A stretch of 64,000 bases of DNA from Hymenobacter chitinivorans DSM 11115 (GTDB lineage Bacteria; Bacteroidota; Bacteroidia; Cytophagales; Hymenobacteraceae): assembly GCF_002797555.1 (NCBI RefSeq), contig NZ_PGFA01000003.1, forward strand, positions 186,001-250,000, given 5' to 3'. Made by a program: the position numbers and the translations under genes. Numbering within the stretch: the stretch's first letter is position 1; every line of letters starts with the position of its first letter. The notes under the pieces were generated by a model, which had not been told where the DNA came from, made no database searches, and worked only from the letters and a program-made list of their open reading frames with translations. Shown here in pieces: positions 9,647 through 16,843 of the stretch.

Positions 9647-10087
9647 ATGAAACCCATCGATTCGTCTACGCTGGCCCTGCTTGATTTGCGCTGCCCCCGC
9701 TGCCACCAGGGCCCGTTGTTTTCGTACCCGGCCTATAAGCTCACCAAGTACGCCGTCATGCCCGAGCGGTGCCCGGTGTGCAGCGTGGCCTATGAGCCCG
9801 AGCCCGGCTTTTACTGGGGCGCCATGTTCGTGAGCTACGCCTTTTCGGTGGCCTGGTTTGCCATCGGCGGGGTAGCGGCTTACTACCTGTTCAACAACCC
9901 CTCGGTGTGGGTGTACGTGCTGCTGGTCACGGCTTTGGTGCTGGTGACGGCTCCGGCCACGTTGCGCTACTCCCGGGCCATCATGCTTTACTTGTTCGGG
10001 GGCATCAAATACGACCCTAATCTGCGGCGACTTCCCACCGATGAAGCCTCGCCCCGAAGTCGGGCCAACGCCCCCGCTGTTTTGTAA
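9647..10087 (+). CDS. DUF983 family membrane protein
   Basis: A 146-residue protein starting at ATG 9647 (an in-frame TTG at 9614 is less likely since it would precede the candidate -7 element). The N-terminus has two CxxC pairs (LRCPRCHQGPLF and ERCPVC), as in the zinc-ribbon-like start of DUF983 proteins, then two transmembrane helices (about residues 55-80 and 83-105) and a short tail after LFGGIKYDPN. The family occurs widely in Bacteroidota and Alphaproteobacteria, sometimes near cytochrome oxidase genes; here cydAB follows. Biochemical role is not known; metal binding by the cysteines is inferred. A terminator separates it from cydA. Confidence 0.85.
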   Translation: MKPIDSSTLALLDLRCPRCHQGPLFSYPAYKLTKYAVMPERCPVCSVAYEPEPGFYWGAMFVSYAFSVAWFAIGGVAAYYLFNNPSVWVYVLLVTALVLVTAPATLRYSRAIMLYLFGGIKYDPNLRRLPTDEASPRSRANAPAVL

Positions 10088-10092
10088 CTGCT

Positions 10093-10130
10093 AGCCCCGC
10101 CGTCAGAAATTCTGGCTTCGGGGCTTTTTT
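10093..10130 (+). terminator. Intrinsic terminator after the DUF983 gene
   Basis: Outer stem AGCCCCG (10093-10099) with CGGGGCT (10119-10125), an inner CAGAA/TTCTG pairing, and a run of six Ts to 10130. Confidence 0.75.
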
Positions 10131-10179
10131 CTGGCTTACTACCGGCTACTTTTCCGCTTTCCGCCCAGCCCCGTTGCGT

Positions 10180-11517
10180 ATGGATGATTTTCTTGCTGCC
10201 CGCTCCCAGATGGCCCTGTCGTTGGGCTTTCACATCATCTTTTCCTGCATCGGCATGGTTATGCCGTTTTTTATGGCCGTGGCCCACTATTTCTGGCTCC
10301 GGACGCGGGACAATACCTACCGCAACGTGACCCGGGCCTGGAGCAAGGGCGTGGCTATTTTCTTCGCCACGGGTGCCGTGTCGGGCACGGTGTTGTCGTT
10401 TGAGCTGGGCTTGCTCTGGCCTAAATTCATGGAACACGCGGGGCCCATCTTCGGCATGCCGTTTTCCCTGGAAGGCACGGCGTTCTTCATTGAGGCCATT
10501 GCCCTGGGCTTTTTTCTCTACGGCTGGGACCGGTTCAACCCCTGGTTTCACTGGTTTACGGGCGTCGTGGTGGGCGTGAGCGGGCTGGCTTCGGGCATCT
10601 TGGTGGTGGCCGCCAACGCCTGGATGAACAGCCCCGCCGGCTTCGACTACGTGAACGGGCAGTACCTCAACATTGACCCCATTGCGGCCATGTTCAACGA
10701 CGCCTGGCTGTCCCAGGCCCTGCACATGACGCTGGCCGCCTTTGCCGCCACCGGGTTTGCCGTGGCCGGCGTCCACGCCCTGATGCTGCGCCGGGGCCGC
10801 AATACCGGGTTTCATACCCGGGCCTTCCGCATTGCCGCCGCCTTCGGGGCCGTGGCCGCCCTGCTCCAGCCCCTGAGCGGCGACTTTTCGGCCAAGGACG
10901 TAGCTCGCCGCCAACCCGCCAAGCTGGCCGCCATGGAAGCCCACTTCCACACCGAAAAGCACGCCTCTTTGGTCCTCGGCGGCTTGCCCAACGAAGACAA
11001 GCAGCGCGTGGACTACGCCCTCAAAATCCCGGGGATGCTAAGCTTTCTGGCCCACGGCAACTTCGAGCAGGAAGTCACCGGCCTCGACCGGATTGCGCCC
11101 CAAAACCGGCCGCCGGTACTTGTGCCGCATATTGCTTTCCAGCTGATGGTGGGGCTGGGCACGCTGATGATGGGCATTGCGGCCGTGTACTTCCTGGCGC
11201 TGTGGCGCAACAAGCAGTGGCTCACGAGCCGCTGGCTGCTGGGTTTGTTCGTGGCCGCTACGCCGGCCGGGTTTCTGGCCGTAGAAGCGGGCTGGACGGT
11301 CACCGAAGTCGGCCGGCAGCCCTGGATTATCAACGGGGTGATGCGCACGGCCGACGCCGTAACGCCCATGCCGGGCATTGCCTACTCGTTTTACCTGTTT
11401 ACGGCCGTGTACCTGTCCTTGAGCCTGGTCGTGGTGTTCCTGCTCTACCGCCAAATCCGGATGGTACCCCAGCTCTACGACGTGCCCGCCGGTACGCCCG
11501 AAGCCGCCCACGCCTAG
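10180..11517 (+). CDS. cydA: Cytochrome bd-type quinol oxidase subunit I
   Basis: A 445-residue membrane protein, the quinol-oxidising and heme-bearing subunit of cytochrome bd oxidase, which reduces oxygen to water in the inner membrane. ATG at 10180 is used rather than the TTG at 10174; it places the N-terminal heme ligand in LGFHIIF at His18, matching His19 of the classic family. Other family marks are SFELGLLWP, GMPFSLEGTAFFIEA, the helix with HMTLAAF and GVHALML, and GRQPWIINGVMRT. The length and short quinol loop fit the short (CIO-like) branch. cydB follows after 14 nt, so they form an operon. Confidence 0.95.
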   Translation: MDDFLAARSQMALSLGFHIIFSCIGMVMPFFMAVAHYFWLRTRDNTYRNVTRAWSKGVAIFFATGAVSGTVLSFELGLLWPKFMEHAGPIFGMPFSLEGTAFFIEAIALGFFLYGWDRFNPWFHWFTGVVVGVSGLASGILVVAANAWMNSPAGFDYVNGQYLNIDPIAAMFNDAWLSQALHMTLAAFAATGFAVAGVHALMLRRGRNTGFHTRAFRIAAAFGAVAALLQPLSGDFSAKDVARRQPAKLAAMEAHFHTEKHASLVLGGLPNEDKQRVDYALKIPGMLSFLAHGNFEQEVTGLDRIAPQNRPPVLVPHIAFQLMVGLGTLMMGIAAVYFLALWRNKQWLTSRWLLGLFVAATPAGFLAVEAGWTVTEVGRQPWIINGVMRTADAVTPMPGIAYSFYLFTAVYLSLSLVVVFLLYRQIRMVPQLYDVPAGTPEAAHA

Positions 11518-11531
11518 CCGCTGCTTGTTTC

Positions 11532-12566
11532 ATGGACTACGTCGTTATTGCCTACCTGTACCTGGCCATTCTGCTCTACCTGCTGCTCGGCGGTGCCGAC
11601 TTCGGGGCGGGCATCATCGAGCTGTTTACGTCCCGCAAAAACCGCCGCGTAACCCACGAAACGCTCTATCAGGCCATTGGGCCCATCTGGGAGGCCAACC
11701 ACATGTGGCTCATCATTGCCATTGTCATCCTGTTCGTGGGCTTTCCGCGCATCTACAGCGTGATGTCGGTGAGCTTGCACATTCCGCTGCTGCTCTTGCT
11801 GCTGGGCATTATTGCCCGGGGCACGGCCTTCGTGTTCCGGCACTACGACGCGGTGCACGACCGGATGCAGAGCGTGTATGCCACCATTTTCGTGTATTCG
11901 AGCCTGGTTACGCCGCTCTTTATTGGCATTCTGGCCGGCAGCGCCCTGGCCGGCTACATCGACCCCGCCGCCCCGGACTTTCTCTCGGCCTACGTCTGGA
12001 GCTGGCTGCACTGGTTTGGGGTGGCCGTGGGCGTCTTCACGGTGGCCTTGTGCGGCTTTCTGGCCTCGGTCTATACCATAGGAGAAGCTACTACTGAGGC
12101 CGACCGGCAGCGTTTCATCCGCAAAACCCGCCTGCTGATTATCGTCGCCTTTGCCGCTGGGGCCCTGGTCTTCGTGGCCGCCCGCTACGAAGGCTTGCCG
12201 CTGATGAGCTGGATTTTTGGCAACGCGGTGGGGCTCACGGCCATCGGGCTGGCCACTATTTCGCTCGGTTTGCTCTGGTACGTGCTGGGCCGCGGCCTCA
12301 CCTGGCTGCCCCGCGTGCTGGCCGGCTTTCAGGTCACGATGATTCTGCTGGCCGTCGGTTACGCCCACTTTCCCGATTTTATCCGCCTGCGCAATGGCCA
12401 GCACCTGTCGTTGGTGGAACAGCTGGCCCCGGCCAAAACCGTGTCGGCCCTGGGCTGGGCTCTGCTGGTGGGCAGCGTGTTTATTCTGCCCGCGCTGGGC
12501 TATTTGTACTACAGCTTCCAGCACGCGTCGCGTCCCCAGAGCGCCGGATCGGAAGTGGCGCAGTAG
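11532..12566 (+). CDS. cydB: Cytochrome bd-type quinol oxidase subunit II
   Basis: A 344-residue polytopic protein starting at ATG 11532, 14 nt after cydA. It has the typical N-terminus (YLYLAILLYLLLGGADFGAGI), the conserved AIGPIWEANHMWLI segment, GFPRIYS, and further hydrophobic helices to the C-terminus. It pairs with CydA to form the oxidase; no cydX-like small gene is evident downstream. A short perfect inverted repeat begins at the last base of the stop codon. Confidence 0.95.
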   Translation: MDYVVIAYLYLAILLYLLLGGADFGAGIIELFTSRKNRRVTHETLYQAIGPIWEANHMWLIIAIVILFVGFPRIYSVMSVSLHIPLLLLLLGIIARGTAFVFRHYDAVHDRMQSVYATIFVYSSLVTPLFIGILAGSALAGYIDPAAPDFLSAYVWSWLHWFGVAVGVFTVALCGFLASVYTIGEATTEADRQRFIRKTRLLIIVAFAAGALVFVAARYEGLPLMSWIFGNAVGLTAIGLATISLGLLWYVLGRGLTWLPRVLAGFQVTMILLAVGYAHFPDFIRLRNGQHLSLVEQLAPAKTVSALGWALLVGSVFILPALGYLYYSFQHASRPQSAGSEVAQ

Positions 12567-12587
12567 CGCGAACTTTGTAGTTCGCGC
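12566..12587. repeat. Short perfect inverted repeat after cydB (REP-like or terminator)
   Basis: GCGCGAAC (12566-12573), 6-nt loop TTTGTA, GTTCGCGC (12580-12587). No T-run follows, so a REP-like element is as likely as a terminator. A degenerate reverse copy (GAACTACAAATTCG) lies at 42620-42633. Confidence 0.55.
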
Positions 12588-12715
12588 ACCAGAACGACAA
12601 ACAACAAGGTCAGCGGTGGTGGTGCCTAAACTAGCTGCCAGCGGCAAGTCATGGAGCGGCGGCTGAACCGGGAGACGGTGGAACTTTGCCCGGTGGCGGG
12701 TACCTTGCCGGCCGC

Positions 12716-13579
12716 ATGAAAGCACCCGCCCTGCCCGTACTGGCCCTCGACGCGTTTCCGCGGGCCGGCAACAACCATTGGTACTACATTCAGCAGCTGG
12801 AAACTCACGCCCGGCAGTTTCCGCACGTGAGTGAGCCCCACGCCCACAATTTCTACCTCGTGCTCTACATCACCCAGGGCCAGGGCACCCACACCATCGA
12901 CCTGATTGCCCACGAGCTCCGGCCGGGCAGCCTGTTTTTTCTCGCCCCGGGCCAGGTCCACTCCTGGGCGCTGTCGGCCGATGCTCAGGGCTTCATTCTC
13001 TTCTTCACCGCCGAATTTTACCTTCAGTACTACCCGGCCAGCCGTCTGGCCGAATACCCGTTTTTCGCGCCCGGCCACCAGCCCGTGGTATACTTGCCGG
13101 CGGCCGAAACCGACATTCTGCCCCTGTTACAGCGCGTTTACCAGGAAGACCAAGTCGCGTTGCCCAACCGCGACGCCGTGGTGGGCGCCTACGTCTACCT
13201 GACGCTGGAGCTGGCCGCCCGCACGTTTCCGCAGGAAGAAACAAACTCGCCGCCCGCCTACGGGCAGCAGCAGGTGCGCGAGTTCAGCCAGTTGCTCAAC
13301 GAGCATTTCCGCCAGGAAAAATCGGTGCGCTACTACGCCGAGCGCCTGGCCTTGACGGCCAACCACCTCAACGCCATCTGCCGCCGCATCCTCAACAAAA
13401 CCGCCAGTGACCTGATCCACGAGCGGGTGGTGGCCGAGGCCAAGCGCCAGCTCACCCACTCGGCCCAGTCGGTGGCCCAGGTAGCCGATGCCGTGGGCTT
13501 CGAGGATGCCTCCTACTTTACCCGCTACTTCAAAAAGTACGTGGGCCAGACGCCCGAGGCTTTCCGCCACAGGTCCTGA
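12716..13579 (+). CDS. AraC family transcriptional regulator
   Basis: A 287-residue protein; ATG at 12716 is favoured over ATG 12686, whose extra residues (MPGGGYLAGR) look like leader sequence. The N-terminal half is a cupin-like sensor (HVSEPHAHNFYLVLYITQGQGTH, LRPGSLFFLAPGQVHSW), the C-terminal 100 residues a two-helix-turn-helix AraC domain (YYAERLALTANHLNAICRR, VAQVADAVGFEDASYFTRYFKKYVGQTPEAFR). Ligand and targets are unknown. It lies alone between cydB and a palindromic intergenic element; control of cydAB or of itself would be a guess. Confidence 0.93.
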   Translation: MKAPALPVLALDAFPRAGNNHWYYIQQLETHARQFPHVSEPHAHNFYLVLYITQGQGTHTIDLIAHELRPGSLFFLAPGQVHSWALSADAQGFILFFTAEFYLQYYPASRLAEYPFFAPGHQPVVYLPAAETDILPLLQRVYQEDQVALPNRDAVVGAYVYLTLELAARTFPQEETNSPPAYGQQQVREFSQLLNEHFRQEKSVRYYAERLALTANHLNAICRRILNKTASDLIHERVVAEAKRQLTHSAQSVAQVADAVGFEDASYFTRYFKKYVGQTPEAFRHRS

Positions 13580-13648
13580 GCAGCGGCTCAGTAGCATTCA
13601 GAAACGTCGCGCCATCGAATGCTACCAGGGGTTTGCGAGCTGAAAAAG

Positions 13649-13866
13649 GTCCTGTCGAGCAAAGCGAGGCATCTCGCGGGCAATGGTAACCGTCATGCTG
13701 AGCGAAGCAAAGCGGAGTCGAAGCATCTCTACCGCTTCGTTGTGCAGGCGTCAGAATTACCATTGCGGTAGAGATGCTTCGACTTCGCTACGCTGCGCTC
13801 AGCATGACGTTCTTTTCCCAACAATGTCAGCACGCGAGATGTCTCGCTCTGCTCGACAGGACGTTC
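13649..13866. repeat. Nested palindromic intergenic element, copy 1
   Basis: Four arms: outer left 13649-13680 (TGTCGAGC..CATCTCGCG), inner left 13691-13740 (GTCATGCTGAGC..GAAGCATCTC), inner right 13765-13812 and outer right 13830-13866, each right arm the reverse complement of its left partner. The same design recurs near 31343, 37181 and, in part, 40101. It fills the gap between the convergent AraC and TonB receptor genes and has no coding content. Confidence 0.85.
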
Positions 13867-13891
13867 TACTCTGGGCGTTCCAGGCTGAACC

Positions 13892-16084
13892 CTACAGCTT
13901 CAGCGTCATCGACAGATTAAGGACGCGGCCTTCTACCGGGGCCCAGAGCTGGCGGAAGCCGGGGTTGGCGAAGCTGCCCTGGGCGTCGCTGAGCACCACG
14001 GCTTCGCGGCGGGTCTGGCGGTAGTCGAGCAGGTTTTCGCCGTTGAGCACGAAGGAAACCGGGCCAGTGGTGTAACGCAGCATGCCGGCCGTAATGAAGT
14101 AGCCGGGCGTGCGGCGGCCGTTATCCAGATACTGCTGCCCGATGTAGGATGCTTCCACGCCCACGCGCCAGTGCGGACCCAGCTCCACGGTGCCCACGCC
14201 GGCTACTTTGTGGCGGGCAATCAGGCTCAGGTAAGGATTGTCGGCCGCTTGGTGGCGGCGGGCATCGGTGAAGAGGTAGCCCAGGTAGAGCTCGGTTTCG
14301 TCCTGACGGTAGCGCACGTAGGTTTCGAAGCCCTGCGTCACAAACGGCGCCGGGGCATTGAAAAAGCGGATCAGGCCGGTGGCGTCGTCCTGGCTGAGCA
14401 GCAGGGGGTGGGCAATACGGGTCAGGAAAAACGACTGGTTCACCGTCAGGCTGTAACTGTCTTCCCCGCTGCCGCCCTTGGTTTGGAAGTTCACGTCCAC
14501 GTTGGCCCCAGCCGACTGCTCAGCTTGCACGTCGGCGGCAAAGGGCAGCAGGTTGGCGTAGTCCCGCTCGTCGAGCTCGTTAGCAAAAAACGTGGGCGCC
14601 TTATAGCCCAGCCCGCCGCCCACCCGCGCCGACCACGCCGGGCTGAACTGCAGCAGCCCACTCACCCGGGGCAGCACGAAGGTGCCGTACTGGTTGTGGT
14701 GGTCGAGGCGCAGGCCGGTTTGCAGGGTGAAGGCCGCCGTGGGCTTCCAGTCGTCCTGGGCAAACAGGCCCGGCGTCACGTAGTCGTAGCTCCGCAGCCG
14801 GAGCTGCCCGGGGTGGCGGGGCCGGAAACTCTCGCCCGTCACGTTCAGGCCCGCTACTATAGTATGCTGCGCAACGTGCAGCAGCTCACTGGCCTCGGTA
14901 TAATAGGAGAGCTGGCGGGCGTCGAGGCCGGTGGTGTTGGTGGTGGCCGTGCGTTGAAAGTCGCTCAGGTTGGCTTTGAGCAGCAGCTGGTTGCCGCTGG
15001 CGGCGGTGTTTTCGTAGCGCGCATCGGCCGTGTGGCGCCAGCTGGTATTGCTGATAAAGAACTGGTGGCGGGCGTCGGGCTGGCCGCCGAGCACCTGCAC
15101 GTCGCCGCCCCGGCGCTCCTCGTAGGTGCCGGTGTAGCCCACGATCAGCTTTTGATTCTCGGCCGGGTACCAGAACAGGCGGGGGTGCAGAAGAAAGCTG
15201 CGCAGGCGGGGCAAATCCGAAAAACCGTCCTTATCCACATCCACGGCCTGCTGGCGGGTGCCGCCGGCAAACAGGGTGTAGCCCAGCTTCTCGTTGCGGG
15301 CCGCCACGAAGCCGTTGAGGTTGGTTTCGCGCAGCGTGCTTTGGTTGACCAAGAACGTGCGCTCCGGGGCATTGAGCTGGGGCTCCCGCGAGACGAGGTT
15401 AATCATGCCGGCAATGGCCCCGCCCCCGTACAGCGTGGACGAGGCGCCCTTGATGATTTCGACCTGCCGCAAATCCAGGGGCGGAATCTGCAGGATGCCG
15501 AAGGAGCCGGCGAAGCCGCCGAAGAGCGGCACTCCGTCGCGCAGCAGCTGGGTGTACTTGCCCGACAAGCCCTGGATGCGCAAATCGGTGCTGCCCGTGG
15601 TGACGGACGTGGGCTGGGCCTGAATGCCGGCCACGTCGCCGAGCAAACTCACGATGTTGCCGGGTTTGAGGCCGCCTTCCTCCTCAATTTCCTCGGCCCC
15701 CAGCACCTCAATTCGGGTCGGCAAATCCTCGATGCGGGAGTTGGTGCGGGTGCTGGTCACGATTACCTCACCCAGCTCGGCGCTGCTGGTAGCCAGCCGC
15801 ACGCTCAGCACGGCGCCCGGCGCCTGGGGCAGCGTTACGCGCAGCGTCCGGCCCCGGTAGCCCACCAAGGAGAAGGCCACCGCCGTGCTGCCCGCCGGCA
15901 GACCCGGCAGCGTCACGCGGCCCTGGGCGTCGGTGCTGGCCCCGATGCCCGAGCCCGGCACCACGGCCGTCACGCCCGGCAGCGGCTCCCGGGTCAGGCT
16001 GTCCTGCACCACGGCGCGCAGCTCGTGCTGGGCCTGGGCTACGAAGGTGAGTAAAAGAAAAAGTCCGGTGAAAATCAGGCGCAT
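13892..16084 (-). CDS. TonB-dependent receptor
   Basis: A 730-residue outer-membrane receptor starting at ATG 16084 with signal peptide (MRLIFTGLFLLLTFVAQAQ). Residues about 20-105 form a carboxypeptidase-regulatory-like domain (DSLTREPLPGVTAVV, STDAQGRVTLPGLPAG), followed by a plug (GEVIVTSTRTNSRIEDLPTR, GASSTLYGGGAIAGMINLVSR) and a beta-barrel to the end. It lacks the SusC-type features and a SusD partner, so it more likely takes up iron complexes, heme or a vitamin. It is divergent from a heme oxygenase gene 192 bp away; heme uptake would fit but that is inference. Confidence 0.92.
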   Translation of the reverse strand: MRLIFTGLFLLLTFVAQAQHELRAVVQDSLTREPLPGVTAVVPGSGIGASTDAQGRVTLPGLPAGSTAVAFSLVGYRGRTLRVTLPQAPGAVLSVRLATSSAELGEVIVTSTRTNSRIEDLPTRIEVLGAEEIEEEGGLKPGNIVSLLGDVAGIQAQPTSVTTGSTDLRIQGLSGKYTQLLRDGVPLFGGFAGSFGILQIPPLDLRQVEIIKGASSTLYGGGAIAGMINLVSREPQLNAPERTFLVNQSTLRETNLNGFVAARNEKLGYTLFAGGTRQQAVDVDKDGFSDLPRLRSFLLHPRLFWYPAENQKLIVGYTGTYEERRGGDVQVLGGQPDARHQFFISNTSWRHTADARYENTAASGNQLLLKANLSDFQRTATTNTTGLDARQLSYYTEASELLHVAQHTIVAGLNVTGESFRPRHPGQLRLRSYDYVTPGLFAQDDWKPTAAFTLQTGLRLDHHNQYGTFVLPRVSGLLQFSPAWSARVGGGLGYKAPTFFANELDERDYANLLPFAADVQAEQSAGANVDVNFQTKGGSGEDSYSLTVNQSFFLTRIAHPLLLSQDDATGLIRFFNAPAPFVTQGFETYVRYRQDETELYLGYLFTDARRHQAADNPYLSLIARHKVAGVGTVELGPHWRVGVEASYIGQQYLDNGRRTPGYFITAGMLRYTTGPVSFVLNGENLLDYRQTRREAVVLSDAQGSFANPGFRQLWAPVEGRVLNLSMTLKL

Positions 16085-16276
16085 GCGGCAAAGGGTAAGG
16101 CTCGGAATACTGTAAAAGTCCGCGCTGATTCTGAAGATGACCTGAACCGAACCCTGGCGGCCCCAAAGGCTCCACGACTTGCTGACGCAACCGTATTGGC
16201 CGGATAACTTGAACTTCCCGGCGCGTAAATCCCGTTGTCTTTGCTTTATCTTTACTCGTTGTACCCGCCGCTCCGT

Positions 16277-16843
16277 ATGTCAGCCACTATTCAGCGCCCC
16301 GCTATTCTGCACTTGTTGCGCACCGAAACCCGGCCTTACCACGATGCCCTGGAGCAGAATGAGTTTAACCGGGCTATTCAGCAGGACACTATTACGGAGG
16401 CGGTTACCGGGCAGTTTCTGGCCAAGATGTACGGCTTCCTGGCGCCCTACGAAACCCGCCTGCGTGAGCAGCCGCTGGGCCCCGAGTGGCAAGTAGGGCA
16501 GCGCCTGCGGGCCCACCTTATTCCCCAGGACCTGGGGGTGACCCCGGCCGCCCTGCCCCAGTGCCCGGCCCTGCCTAAGCTCGACACTTGGCCTCAACTG
16601 TTGGGCGCCATGTACGTATTGGAGGGCTCCACGCTGGGCGGCCAGGTGTTGGCCCGGCAGTTGGCCAAGGCCGGTATCGAAGGCCGCCGCTACTTCACCA
16701 GCAACGGCGAGCAAACCGGACCCCTGTGGAAAAGCTTCTGCCAGCTGCTGGCCGAGGCCGCTACCGAAGACAACCAGGCTGAAATTGTGGCTTCAGCTGC
16801 TTCAACGTTTCAAACTTTACACGCGTGGATCGAGAAACCGTAA
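16277..16843 (+). CDS. bphO: Biliverdin-producing heme oxygenase
   Basis: A 188-residue protein; ATG at 16277 is preferred over TTG at 16235. It should open heme to biliverdin, iron and CO, supplying chromophore to the phytochrome encoded next. The proximal heme histidine lies in LLRTETRPYHDALEQ and the glycine-rich distal helix is MYVLEGSTLGGQVLARQ, both typical of bacteriophytochrome-linked heme oxygenases. Its last 19 bases overlap the phytochrome gene in another frame, implying translational coupling. A sequence close to TAnnTTTG (TATCTTTA, 16247-16254) may be its -7 element. Confidence 0.92.
   Translation: MSATIQRPAILHLLRTETRPYHDALEQNEFNRAIQQDTITEAVTGQFLAKMYGFLAPYETRLREQPLGPEWQVGQRLRAHLIPQDLGVTPAALPQCPALPKLDTWPQLLGAMYVLEGSTLGGQVLARQLAKAGIEGRRYFTSNGEQTGPLWKSFCQLLAEAATEDNQAEIVASAASTFQTLHAWIEKP

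Noticed and set aside
13683..14024. Small plus-strand frame over the palindromic element and the end of the TonB receptor gene
   Set aside because: It translates inverted repeats and antisense of a real gene, with no family resemblance.
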